Assembly: GCA_023415055.1 (NCBI GenBank)
Contig: JAEZLZ010000020.1
Location: 1-64,000, forward strand
DNA from: Bacillota bacterium
GTDB lineage: Bacteria > Bacillota > Clostridia > Lachnospirales > Lachnospiraceae
Length of the DNA: 64,000 nucleotides
Reading direction: 5' to 3'
The notes under the pieces are model-generated. The model did not search any database. It had not been told where the DNA came from and saw nothing but the letters and a program-made list of their open reading frames with translations. This document shows positions 53,841 through 61,794 of the stretch, piece after piece. Position 1 is the stretch's first letter. Every line of letters begins with the position of its first letter. The translations under genes and the position numbers were made by a program.

Positions 53841-54206
53841 CTATGGCAGCTTTTCACAGATCGCGAATGCATTCGCGTATTCTCTTGTATTTGTAATAGA
53901 TATATGAATTGCGTTAATACCTATCTCCTTTGTAAGCTCCTTTGCCTTACCGTACAGGTTGACAAACGGCTTTCCCTGTTCATCCCTAAGTACCTCGATA
54001 TCAATCGGGAAGAAGGTACGAAAACCGGTTCCGAGTGCCTTTGCAACCGCTTCCTTCGCTGCAAAATTATCTGCAGCCTTCTTCAAATCCTTCGTTATCA
54101 ATGTAAGCTCCGCACTGGTAAAATACCTCTCAAGAAAGCTTTTCTTCTCACAGGCTTTACTGACACGGGCGATTTCAATTAAATCAGTACCGATTCCGGT
54201 AATCAT
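53841..54206 (-). CDS. acpS: Holo-[acyl-carrier-protein] synthase
   Basis: 121 residues. ITGIGTDLIEIARV carries the Mg-binding Asp, and DNFAAKEAVAKALGTGF the second motif with the Glu and Lys. Transfers 4'-phosphopantetheine to ACP. It lies between the unknown coiled-coil gene and nnr. Confidence 0.97.
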   Translation of the reverse strand: MITGIGTDLIEIARVSKACEKKSFLERYFTSAELTLITKDLKKAADNFAAKEAVAKALGTGFRTFFPIDIEVLRDEQGKPFVNLYGKAKELTKEIGINAIHISITNTREYANAFAICEKLP

Positions 54207-54248
54207 CTCATATCCTCCGCTTCAGGAATAGTATCTCCAAGGAGCATA

Positions 54249-54860
54249 TTATCCTGGTGTATGCTCGCGGTCGAACAATTCCATGATCTCTGCCCCGAGG
54301 ATGTCATGCATGTATGTATAAATCAGTGAATTTTTTGATTCCAGATCCTGTTTGATCAATATCTTATTCTTCAGTTCTTCCCGAATAGCGGCAATCCATT
54401 CCGTAACCTCTTTGATCTCGATCTTGTTTTCTTCCAGTTCAGAATAAAAGACCTGTATGCTCTCAGCTAACAGCTCTTCATTCACTAACTTAATCTGGTA
54501 CGGTATATCTGCCAATTCATCCATGGACTGATTTATTTTCTCATTCAGTTCGTTTACAAACTGCTTGTTCTGGTCCAGTTTCTTTTCCTTCGCTTTTTCT
54601 GACGGATGCTTACCAATATTCATATTATCAACGATATCCTTAAGTAGGTTACTTTTCAGGCGTTTCATATCCTTGATATCGTTCACCAGTTTCCCCTGCT
54701 TTTTGAGAAGTTGATTGACGTTTTGTTCCAGGTCCCGAATCGCAGCAGTTTTCTTATCCTCAGGAAATAACTCATGCCAGCGTGCGTCCAGGGTAAGTAT
54801 CGGTAATTTCTTATCCCTTACAATATTTGTAAAATCAATTTTCTTCCCTTTTTTCCCCAT
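54249..54860 (-). CDS. Coiled-coil protein of unknown function
   Basis: 203 residues, highly charged. The start MGKKGKKIDFTNIVRDKKLPILTLDARWHELFP is followed by about 130 residues of predicted coiled coil (about 45-185) and a short tail DREHTPG. No signal or membrane segment. I do not recognise a characterised family; it looks like a conserved companion gene of rex and acpS in Lachnospiraceae-type genomes, which is inference. Confidence 0.7.
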   Translation of the reverse strand: MGKKGKKIDFTNIVRDKKLPILTLDARWHELFPEDKKTAAIRDLEQNVNQLLKKQGKLVNDIKDMKRLKSNLLKDIVDNMNIGKHPSEKAKEKKLDQNKQFVNELNEKINQSMDELADIPYQIKLVNEELLAESIQVFYSELEENKIEIKEVTEWIAAIREELKNKILIKQDLESKNSLIYTYMHDILGAEIMELFDREHTPG

Positions 54861-54890
54861 GTTAAAATCAACCCTTCTTACTATGCAAGC

Positions 54891-55532
54891 TTATACCTTC
54901 ATATCATCCTTACCGGATAATCGATACGATAATTTCATCAGGCTTTCCGCAAGATGAACATTTTCTACTGTTACATCCTTTGGCAGATTTAAATCGGTCG
55001 GTGCAAAGTTCCAGATACCCTTAATGCCCCATCTTGCCAAGTCTGCTGCAATCTGAGGTGCTTTTGTCTTCGGAACCGTAATAGCTGCAATATCAACCGA
55101 ATTATGCTTGATATACTCCTCCAGCTCCTCCGAGGATCTTACGATATTCCCGCGAATCTGCGTACCGATCAGCTTTGGGCTGATATCGAAGATAGCCTTA
55201 ACAAAAAAGCCTCTGCGTTCAAAATCAACATAGTTTGCAAGAGCTTGTCCTAAATTACCTGCGCCGATTATAATCACATTATATTTTGTATCCAGTCCCA
55301 GGATCTTTCCGATCTCTGAGTGAAGATATTCAACATTATATCCGTAGCCCTGCTGACCGAAACCACCGAAGTTATTCAAATCCTGTCTGATCTGGGAGGC
55401 GGTCACCTTCATCTTTTCACTTAATTCTTTGGATGAGATTCTTACTACATCTTTTTCTAGTAGATCTCCCAAATAACGATAATATCTAGGTAATCTATTG
55501 ATAACTGCTTTGGAAATTTCTTTCTTATACAA
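54891..55532 (-). CDS. rex: Redox-sensing transcriptional repressor Rex
   Basis: 213 residues. Winged helix (about 1-80: ISKAVINRLPRYYRYL, VTASQIRQDLNNFGGFGQQGYGYNV) and an NAD(H)-binding Rossmann fold with VIIGAGNLGQALANY near 92. Rex senses the NADH/NAD ratio and represses fermentation genes at high NAD+. It probably heads the group leading to mazF. A Rex-like half-site lies in its upstream region. Confidence 0.97.
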   Translation of the reverse strand: MYKKEISKAVINRLPRYYRYLGDLLEKDVVRISSKELSEKMKVTASQIRQDLNNFGGFGQQGYGYNVEYLHSEIGKILGLDTKYNVIIIGAGNLGQALANYVDFERRGFFVKAIFDISPKLIGTQIRGNIVRSSEELEEYIKHNSVDIAAITVPKTKAPQIAADLARWGIKGIWNFAPTDLNLPKDVTVENVHLAESLMKLSYRLSGKDDMKV

Positions 55533-55576
55533 TGACTTTCCTCCTATTCTCTTCCACTTATCCTAATTATATTTGA

Positions 55577-55594
55577 TTGTTAAGAATAAGTCAA
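55577..55594. promoter_or_regulatory. Possible Rex operator upstream of rex
   Basis: TTGTTAA, four bases, AAGTCAA matches the 18-base Rex operator TTGTTAA-N4-TTAACAA perfectly in its left half and partly in its right. It lies about 45 bases upstream of rex, where autoregulation would be expected. Weak because one half is poor. Confidence 0.3.
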
Positions 55595-55751
55595 TCGCAT
55601 CCGTTTTTTACTACAAAGCAAAACTTTACTTGTCAGCGTTCCTATGATAAAATAAACCACACATTCATATGGAAATTTATGTCCTGCAGAGGTTAGCTTA
55701 TTGATTTATTATGTCATTTCTGCGGACACTAAGAAAGGCACGGAAATAAGT

Positions 55752-57731
55752 ATGATACTTGCATGCAATAATATAAGTAAGGCTTTCGGTACCGCACAGA
55801 TTCTGTCCGGGGTTTCCTTTCATATCAACGAGAAGGAAAAGGCGGCAATTGTCGGTATCAATGGTGCCGGAAAGTCTACTTTATTAAAAATAATAATGAA
55901 AGAAATGTATCCCGACGAGGGAGAAGTCATCCTGTCCAAGGGGAGCACCATCGGATACTTAGCCCAGCACCAGAATCTGTCCTCGGATAATTCCATCCTG
56001 GCGGAAATGCTGACGGTCAAGCAGGATATTATCGATTTGGATACAAATATTCGAACTCTCGAACAGGAAATGAAACACGCCAATGGAGATACCCTCAACC
56101 AGATGCTCAGCACCTACACCAGGCTGACGCATGAGTTTGAGATTAAAAACGGTTATGCTTACCGGAGTGAGGTTGTCGGTATTCTGAAAGGCCTTGGCTT
56201 TTGTGAAGAAGAATTCGATAAGAAAGTCAACACCTTGTCCGGAGGGCAGAAAACCCGTATCGCACTTGGTAAACTTTTGTTGTCTAAACCGGATCTCATT
56301 CTCCTCGATGAGCCTACGAATCATCTGGATCTGATCTCTATCGCCTGGCTGGAAACCTTCTTATTAAATTATAACGGAGCGGTTATTGTCGTAGCCCATG
56401 ACCGCTATTTCTTGGATAAAGTCGTATCTAAGGTTGTTGAACTTGATAATACCAAGTGTACCACCTTCGAAGGAAATTATTCTGCTTATGCAACAAAAAA
56501 GGATATGCTGCAGAACGCTCTTTTGAAGCAATATCTCAATCAACAGCAGGAAATCAAGCATCAAGAGGAGGTAATTGCAAAGCTCCGCTCCTTTAATCGT
56601 GAAAAATCGATCAAACGAGCAGAAAGTCGTGAGAAGATGCTGGATAAGATTGAACGTGTCGAACGTCCGATGGAGCATACACAGATGCATTTTAACCTGG
56701 AGCCTCAGATTGTAAGCGGTAATGATGTATTAACGGTAAATGAGCTAAGTAAAGCTTATGGCAGCCTCACACTGTTCACAGACCTTAATTTTGAAATAAA
56801 ACGTGGCGAGAAGGTAGCAATCATCGGGAATAACGGCACTGGTAAGACAACCATCTTAAAGATCATCAACGAACAGGTAACTCCTGACGGTGGCGAAGTG
56901 AAGCTTGGAACTAAGGTTAAGGTTGGTTATTATGATCAGGAGCATCAGGTACTTAATCCGGATAAGACCTTATTTGACGAATTACAGGATGCCTATCCTC
57001 ATCTTGATAATACCGCCGTCCGCAATATACTTGCCGCATTTCTATTTACTGAAGATGATGTGTTTAAACGTATCAAGGATATCAGCGGTGGAGAGCGGGG
57101 ACGTGTATCCTTGGCTAAGCTGATGCTGTCCGAGGCGAATCTCCTGATTTTAGATGAGCCGACGAACCATTTGGATATTACCTCGAAGGAAATCCTCGAG
57201 AATGCAATTAACCATTATAGCGGAACTGTCCTTTATGTATCCCATGACCGTTATTTTATCAATAAGACGGCAACCCGAATTCTTGATCTGACGGAGCAGA
57301 CATTATTAAATTATATCGGCAACTATGATTACTATCTGGAGAAAAAGCCGGAGGTGGAGGCTGCTTATCTAAAAAAGGCAGGCAGTACAATCACTGTACC
57401 GAATGGCAAACCCGGTGCATTTCCTGCCTCATTTCCTACTTCACTGTCCTCCCAGGCTGGTTCTGACAGTGATAGTGAGAACAAACAAAGCTGGCAGCAA
57501 CAAAAGGAGGAGCAGGCCAGGATAAGAAAACGCAAGAACGATCTTAAGAAAACCGAGGATGAGATTCAGGAACTGGAACAAAGAAATGAAGAAATCGATG
57601 ATTTGCTTACGAAGGAAGAGATTTTTACCAATGTAGAAAAGCTACTTCAGCTAAACGAAGAAAAGAAATCCATCGAAAACCGCCTGGAGGAACTATTAGA
57701 GCAATGGGAGCTCCTAGCTGCTGAAGAATAA
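55752..57731 (+). CDS. ABC-F family ATPase (ribosome-associated)
   Basis: 659 residues with two ATPase domains: Walker [12 protein letters not shown] and GNNGTGKTTIL, signatures LSGGQKTR and ISGGERGR, Walker B LLDEPTNHLD and LILDEPTNHLD. A linker between them contains the ABC_tran_Xtn helices, and residues about 590-659 form a basic/acidic coiled coil. No membrane segment. The length and C-terminal coil match YdiF/YheS-type ABC-F proteins, which act on ribosomes. ATG at 55752 is chosen over an upstream frame start. Some ABC-F members confer antibiotic resistance; that cannot be judged here. Confidence 0.94.
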   Translation: MILACNNISKAFGTAQILSGVSFHINEKEKAAIVGINGAGKSTLLKIIMKEMYPDEGEVILSKGSTIGYLAQHQNLSSDNSILAEMLTVKQDIIDLDTNIRTLEQEMKHANGDTLNQMLSTYTRLTHEFEIKNGYAYRSEVVGILKGLGFCEEEFDKKVNTLSGGQKTRIALGKLLLSKPDLILLDEPTNHLDLISIAWLETFLLNYNGAVIVVAHDRYFLDKVVSKVVELDNTKCTTFEGNYSAYATKKDMLQNALLKQYLNQQQEIKHQEEVIAKLRSFNREKSIKRAESREKMLDKIERVERPMEHTQMHFNLEPQIVSGNDVLTVNELSKAYGSLTLFTDLNFEIKRGEKVAIIGNNGTGKTTILKIINEQVTPDGGEVKLGTKVKVGYYDQEHQVLNPDKTLFDELQDAYPHLDNTAVRNILAAFLFTEDDVFKRIKDISGGERGRVSLAKLMLSEANLLILDEPTNHLDITSKEILENAINHYSGTVLYVSHDRYFINKTATRILDLTEQTLLNYIGNYDYYLEKKPEVEAAYLKKAGSTITVPNGKPGAFPASFPTSLSSQAGSDSDSENKQSWQQQKEEQARIRKRKNDLKKTEDEIQELEQRNEEIDDLLTKEEIFTNVEKLLQLNEEKKSIENRLEELLEQWELLAAEE

Positions 57732-57759
57732 TAGAGTTCATAGGACGCACTTTCTAGGA

Positions 57760-57784
57760 AATGTGCGCCTTCCAGGCGCACATT
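57760..57784 (+). terminator. Hairpin after the ABC-F gene
   Basis: AATGTGCGCCT and AGGCGCACATT form a perfect 11-bp stem with a three-base loop. No good U-tract follows on either strand, but the location between convergent genes fits termination. Confidence 0.5.
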
Positions 57785-57809
57785 AATAAAAGGGCTGAAA
57801 TTACAGCCC
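57785..57809 (-). terminator. Terminator overlapping the GntR stop codon
   Basis: On the minus strand GGGCTG and CAGCCC form a hairpin followed by TTTTATT. The GntR stop lies inside the loop. Confidence 0.7.
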
Positions 57810-58469
57810 CTTTTCACTGATATTTTTTATAGTATTGATGATGTGCTCATGCGCCAAGGCTTCTGCCAGTTCTCCGTCGCGTTTACGAATAGCATCAAGA
57901 ATAGCCGCATGCTCCTGACTTGATTTTTTTGCACGATCCGGAGCGGCAAGAGTAATCTTACGCACTCTTTCAACATAATGATGAAAATCAGAGAGTACAT
58001 GCTCTAATATTTTACTGCCGGAAGCCTTATAGATCAAATCATGGAATTTATTATCCAATTCCACGAGCTGCTCATAATGGCTTCTTCTTGCATGAAATTC
58101 CGATAAGTACAAGACCTCATCGAGAGCCTCAATCTGAGCTTCCGTTATATGTTCACAAGCCCATCTGGCACAAAGTCCCTCCAGATAAGAACGAATCACA
58201 TAGATATCATGCATATCCTGCTTGGTAATTCCGGTGACATAGGCACCCTTGTTCGGTATCATGGTCACTAGCCCCTCAAGCTCAAGCTGTCTTAATGCTT
58301 CCCGGACCGGGGTTCGACTGACACCAAGCTCAATACCAATGGTATTCTCCTTCAATTCTTCATTCTCTTGATAAACTCCGGACAGTATGTCCTCTCTAAG
58401 CTTGTTAAACACACGCCCTCGCAAGGAATATTTATCTGTCACCTCTTTGTGAAGATCAAAATCTTCCAA
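57801..58469 (-). CDS. GntR-family regulator (FCD/FadR subfamily)
   Basis: 222 residues. N-terminal winged helix (VFNKLREDILSGVY, ELGVSRTPVREALRQLELEGLV) and a C-terminal FCD helical domain with metal-binding His candidates in the RSYLEGLCARWACEH, NKFHDLIYKAS and DFHHYVERV segments. FCD regulators sense small acids such as citrate, lactate or galactonate. It lies beside the isocitrate dehydrogenase and citrate synthase genes, whose promoter holds a matching palindrome. A TTG start with GGAGGG upstream is used. Confidence 0.93.
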   Translation of the reverse strand: MEDFDLHKEVTDKYSLRGRVFNKLREDILSGVYQENEELKENTIGIELGVSRTPVREALRQLELEGLVTMIPNKGAYVTGITKQDMHDIYVIRSYLEGLCARWACEHITEAQIEALDEVLYLSEFHARRSHYEQLVELDNKFHDLIYKASGSKILEHVLSDFHHYVERVRKITLAAPDRAKKSSQEHAAILDAIRKRDGELAEALAHEHIINTIKNISEKGL

Positions 58470-58526
58470 AAAATTCCCTCCTTAATAAAACACGTTCAGG
58501 AACAGTTATATATCATTTCAAAGATT

Positions 58527-58637
58527 AAGTGACAAAAGGTGCCAAGTACATTCTAATAGGAATAAGATTACTATCACAATCAAGCTTGTATAGAAATCTT
58601 ATTCCTACAGAAAGCACCTATGGTGCTTTTGTCACTT
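58527..58637. repeat. 111-bp nested hairpin between GntR and isocitrate dehydrogenase genes
   Basis: Outer arms AAGTGACAAAAG/CTTTTGTCACTT (12 bp) enclose TAGGAATAAGATT/AATCTTATTCCTA (13 bp, both perfect) and a small AGCACC/GGTGCT hairpin. It may terminate the dehydrogenase message or be a MITE-like element. It occupies most of the 214-base gap. Confidence 0.7.
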
Positions 58638-58683
58638 TTAGTTTCCATGATCTCCCCATCGAATGATTCGTTAGGGAATACTC

Positions 58684-59868
58684 TTAGATATGCATTGCCT
58701 CTATAGTCTCCATAAGATAGTCTGCAAATTGTGCTCCGGTAGCACCGTTGGATCTGCCGGTAGTAAATACCTTTCTCTCTACAATCGTACAGATATCGAG
58801 CGCTCGGTACAATTTATCCGCTTCCTTCTTATAGCCGATGTGTGACAGCAGCATCGCACCTGCACGGATCATACTGCAGGGATCTGCATAGATATCTCTT
58901 CCTTCTTCCACCATACGAGGTGCAGAGCCATGGATCGCTTCAAACATCGCATATCGCTTGCCAATATTGGCACTGCCTGCCGTACCAACACCACCCTGGA
59001 ACTCAGCAGCCTCATCGGTAATAATATCTCCGTACAGATTGGGAAGAACCACAACCTGGAAGTCTTTCCTTCTCTTTTCGTCAACCAGCTTTGCAGTCAT
59101 AATATCAATGTACCAATCGTCTGCGGTAATCTCCGGATAATCCTTTGCGATCTCACGGAAGATATCTAAGAATTTACCGTCCGTAGTCTTTATGATATTT
59201 GCCTTTGTAACTGCGGTAACCCTTGTCTTGCCGTTCGCCTTAGCGAATTCAAATGCTGCACGGATGATTCTCTGCGTTCCCTGTGTAGTTGCAATGGTGA
59301 AGTCCACACCAAGATCCTCGGTAACATGAACACCTTTGCTTCCAACCGCATAAGCGCCTTCCGTATTCTCACGGTAGAAGGTCCAATCGATCCCCTGCTC
59401 CGGAATTCGAACCGGTCTGACATTTGCAAACAGATCAAGTTCTTTTCTCATTGCTACATTTGCACTTTCCACATTCGGCCACGGATCACCTTTTCTTGGT
59501 GTTGTGGTAGGTCCCTTTAGTATAACATGGCACTTCTTCAACTCTTCAAGTACTGTCGGAGGTATCGCAGCATGCTCCTGCGCTCTCCGTTCGATTGTAA
59601 GGCCTTCAATTACACGAAATTCTATCTTTCCTGCCTTGATCTCTTCCTGTAACAGATATTCCAGTATTCTTTGCGCCTGACCGGTAATCGCGGGACCGAT
59701 ACCGTCTCCGCCACATACACCGATGATTATCTTATCCAGAGCTTTGTAATCGATAAAATCGCCCTGTGCCTTCATTACTTCTACTCTTTTCAACTGTTCC
59801 AGGAGCAGTTGACCGAAACGTTCCTTCGCTGCTTCAATTTTCTCTGCTGATATCATAGTAACCTCCAT
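58684..59868 (-). CDS. NAD-type isocitrate dehydrogenase (isocitrate/isopropylmalate dehydrogenase family)
   Basis: 394 residues, or 391 from the inner ATG (MISAEKIEAAK). The decarboxylating-dehydrogenase motifs are GVCGGDGIGPAI, LKGPTTTPRKGD, NVRPVRIPEQGIDWTFYRENTEGAYA with the substrate-binding Arg and Tyr, LPNLYGDIITDEAAEFQGGVGTAGSANIG and the NAD-binding AIHGSAPRM. Operation after a citrate synthase argues for isocitrate rather than isopropylmalate. It lies 56 bases after that gene and yields 2-oxoglutarate. Aconitase is not in the window. Confidence 0.88.
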   Translation of the reverse strand: MEVTMISAEKIEAAKERFGQLLLEQLKRVEVMKAQGDFIDYKALDKIIIGVCGGDGIGPAITGQAQRILEYLLQEEIKAGKIEFRVIEGLTIERRAQEHAAIPPTVLEELKKCHVILKGPTTTPRKGDPWPNVESANVAMRKELDLFANVRPVRIPEQGIDWTFYRENTEGAYAVGSKGVHVTEDLGVDFTIATTQGTQRIIRAAFEFAKANGKTRVTAVTKANIIKTTDGKFLDIFREIAKDYPEITADDWYIDIMTAKLVDEKRRKDFQVVVLPNLYGDIITDEAAEFQGGVGTAGSANIGKRYAMFEAIHGSAPRMVEEGRDIYADPCSMIRAGAMLLSHIGYKKEADKLYRALDICTIVERKVFTTGRSNGATGAQFADYLMETIEAMHI

Positions 59869-59924
59869 ATAAGCTATCTTTTTGATCGTAGCAATCTCTA
59901 TTCTATTCCGCTTTCAAATGCTTG

Positions 59925-61334
59925 TCAATTTATAAGTGAATCATCAATAATTTTCGTTCCCAGTTCCTGTTCTGTTATATGAATAATTTCAATTAATTCA
60001 TCATCCGTTATTACAGTCACGCGGCCTTCGTCATATTCCTTGTCAACCCATTCCTTGATCTTTTGAACTACCGGATTATCTTTACCGACTGCCTTCTCAC
60101 CCTTTAACTTATAGTACGTATTGATCCAATGAGCGATTCCAGCAAGACCGGAAGTATTGGATACAGCGACGAGAACCGGACGATTCAGGAACTTCTCCGT
60201 ATCAAAGATATTATAGATCTCTTCATTTTTCAGTAATCCATCCGCATGGATGCCGGCACGAGTTACATTAAAGTTTTTTCCAACAAAGGGAGTTCTGGAG
60301 GGAACACGATAGCCGATCTCTTTCTCATAATACTGCGCCAGCTCGGTAATGACAGTAGTATCCATTCCGTCCAGTGTACCCTTCAGCTGAGCATACTCGA
60401 ATACCATCGCCTCCAAAGGTGTATTACCGGTTCTCTCACCGATACCGAATAAGGAGCAGTTGACACCGCTTGCACCGTATAACCAAGCAGTCGTCGAATT
60501 AGATACTGCCTTATAGAAATCATTATGTCCATGCCACTCCAGCCATTTGGACGGAACACCCGCATGGGTCATGATGCCATAGATAATACCCTGTACGGAT
60601 CTTGGAATTACAGCGCCGGAGAAGTTCACTCCATAACCCATCGTATCGCAAGCTCTGATCTTTACCGGAATATTATATTCCTTGCTCAGCTTCATAAGCT
60701 CATAGCAGAAAGGAATAACAAATCCGTGAATGTCAGAACGGGTGATATCCTCCAGGTGGCATCTTGCAGCGATGCCAGTGTCGAGGCATTCTCTCACCAC
60801 ACTCAGATAGTGGTTCATTGCTTCCTTTCTGGTCATCTTCATCTTATAGAAAATATGGTAATCCGAACAGCTGACCAAAATACCGGTCTCTTTCATACCA
60901 ATATCCTTCACTAACTGGAAATCACTCTTGCTGGCTCTGATCCAGGAGGTAACCTCCGGAAACTCATAGCCGCGTTCCATACATTTATAAACCGCATCCC
61001 GGTCCTTCTTGCTATATAAGAAGAATTCACTCTGACGAATCAGTCCCTTCGGTCCTCCTAAACGATGGAAATAATCAAACATCGTCACAATCTGTTCTGT
61101 TGTGTAAGGCGCTCTTGACTGCTGTCCGTCACGGAAGGTAGTATCCGTAATAAATATTTCATCCGGAAGATTATGGGGTACAATACGATCATTGAATGCA
61201 ATCTTTGGAATCTCGTTATAAGGAAACAGGTTTCGGAAGGTATTCGGCTCATTCACATCTACCAGGGTATAAATCGGTTCCTCTAATTGCAGTAGGTTAT
61301 TGTGAGGGTTAATATAGACTTTTCTTTCATTCAT
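59925..61334 (-). CDS. Probable Re-citrate synthase (DRE-TIM metallolyase family)
   Basis: 469 residues. The DRE-TIM barrel has TDTTFRDGQQSRAPYT with the catalytic Arg-Asp and metal Asp, and the metal-binding HxH in WLEWHGHNDFYKA near 300; GIGERTGNTPLEA follows. These motifs are shared with isopropylmalate and homocitrate synthases, but the long N-terminal region (YINPHNNLLQLEEPIYTLVD) and absent LeuA allosteric domain match the Re-citrate synthase described from Clostridium kluyveri. Linkage to isocitrate dehydrogenase supports this. ATG at 61334 has GGAG 10 bases upstream. Confidence 0.82.
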   Translation of the reverse strand: MNERKVYINPHNNLLQLEEPIYTLVDVNEPNTFRNLFPYNEIPKIAFNDRIVPHNLPDEIFITDTTFRDGQQSRAPYTTEQIVTMFDYFHRLGGPKGLIRQSEFFLYSKKDRDAVYKCMERGYEFPEVTSWIRASKSDFQLVKDIGMKETGILVSCSDYHIFYKMKMTRKEAMNHYLSVVRECLDTGIAARCHLEDITRSDIHGFVIPFCYELMKLSKEYNIPVKIRACDTMGYGVNFSGAVIPRSVQGIIYGIMTHAGVPSKWLEWHGHNDFYKAVSNSTTAWLYGASGVNCSLFGIGERTGNTPLEAMVFEYAQLKGTLDGMDTTVITELAQYYEKEIGYRVPSRTPFVGKNFNVTRAGIHADGLLKNEEIYNIFDTEKFLNRPVLVAVSNTSGLAGIAHWINTYYKLKGEKAVGKDNPVVQKIKEWVDKEYDEGRVTVITDDELIEIIHITEQELGTKIIDDSLIN

Positions 61335-61373
61335 ATTTATACTCTCCAATCTCTTTGGATTTAAATTTGTTTT

Positions 61374-61385
61374 ATTGTATACAAT
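61374..61385. promoter_or_regulatory. Operator-like palindrome over the -10 box
   Basis: ATTGTATACAAT is a perfect 12-bp palindrome of the TTGTATACAA kind used by FCD-type GntR repressors. It overlaps the -10 of the citrate synthase promoter; the GntR regulator gene is two genes downstream. Confidence 0.55.
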
Positions 61386-61402
61386 TATACTTGTATTGTC
61401 AA
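61374..61402 (-). promoter_or_regulatory. Promoter of the citrate synthase operon
   Basis: On the minus strand TTGACA and TACAAT are separated by exactly 17 bases, about 40 bases before the start. The -10 box lies inside the palindrome listed next. Confidence 0.8.
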
Positions 61403-61409
61403 TAGGATA

Positions 61410-61616
61410 TTACACTTTTTTTCTGCAGCACAGCATCACGCGAAAGCTTATGGCAAAACCTAGGGAAATAATCAGAGCACAATTAAGGTCAAAATTCGAT
61501 CCACTGGCCTCAGATATCAGATTTTTAGATGATAACAGTATGATGAATATCAATACAGAGCTTATGAACAGAAGCTTTATTCCCCTTGTTATTTTACCGA
61601 CCAACCTTCGAAACAT
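61410..61616 (-). CDS. Small membrane protein of unknown function
   Basis: 68 residues with a basic start (MFRRLVGKITRGIK) and two hydrophobic segments (about 15-31 and 46-60), ending in CCRKKV. An unusually good promoter (TTGACA, 16 bases, TATAAT) and an AAAGAGGGA ribosome site precede the ATG at 61616, which argues for a real gene. I do not recognise the family. A longer plus-strand frame crosses the region but lacks such signals. Confidence 0.55.
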   Translation of the reverse strand: MFRRLVGKITRGIKLLFISSVLIFIILLSSKNLISEASGSNFDLNCALIISLGFAISFRVMLCCRKKV

Positions 61617-61664
61617 AATAAATCCCTCTTTCCAATTTACATATTTTAACATTTATTATAAATT

Positions 61665-61692
61665 AGACAAGGCATATGTCAATAGAAATACC
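61665..61692 (-). promoter_or_regulatory. Consensus promoter of the small membrane protein gene
   Basis: On the minus strand perfect TTGACA and perfect TATAAT are separated by 16 bases; the coding start is about 50 bases downstream. Confidence 0.8.
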
Positions 61693-61733
61693 ATAATTTT
61701 ACATATTATGGCCATGCGCTTTTATCGCATAAA

Positions 61734-61781
61734 TATACAAAAAAAGACCCTTACATTGCGTTCTAGCAATGTAAGGGTCTT
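61734..61781 (-). terminator. Terminator of the DUF554 gene
   Basis: AAGACCCTTACATTGC and GCAATGTAAGGGTCTT form a perfect 16-bp stem with a six-base loop, followed on the minus strand by TTTTTTTG. It ends 14 bases after the gene. Confidence 0.95.
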
Positions 61782-61794
61782 ACCCACTTTCCTA

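Noticed and set aside
57730..57760. Possible third copy of the 48-bp hairpin repeat
   Set aside because: Shares AATAGA, GTTC and CTTTCTA in order, but the hairpin is not preserved and the spacing differs; likely chance.
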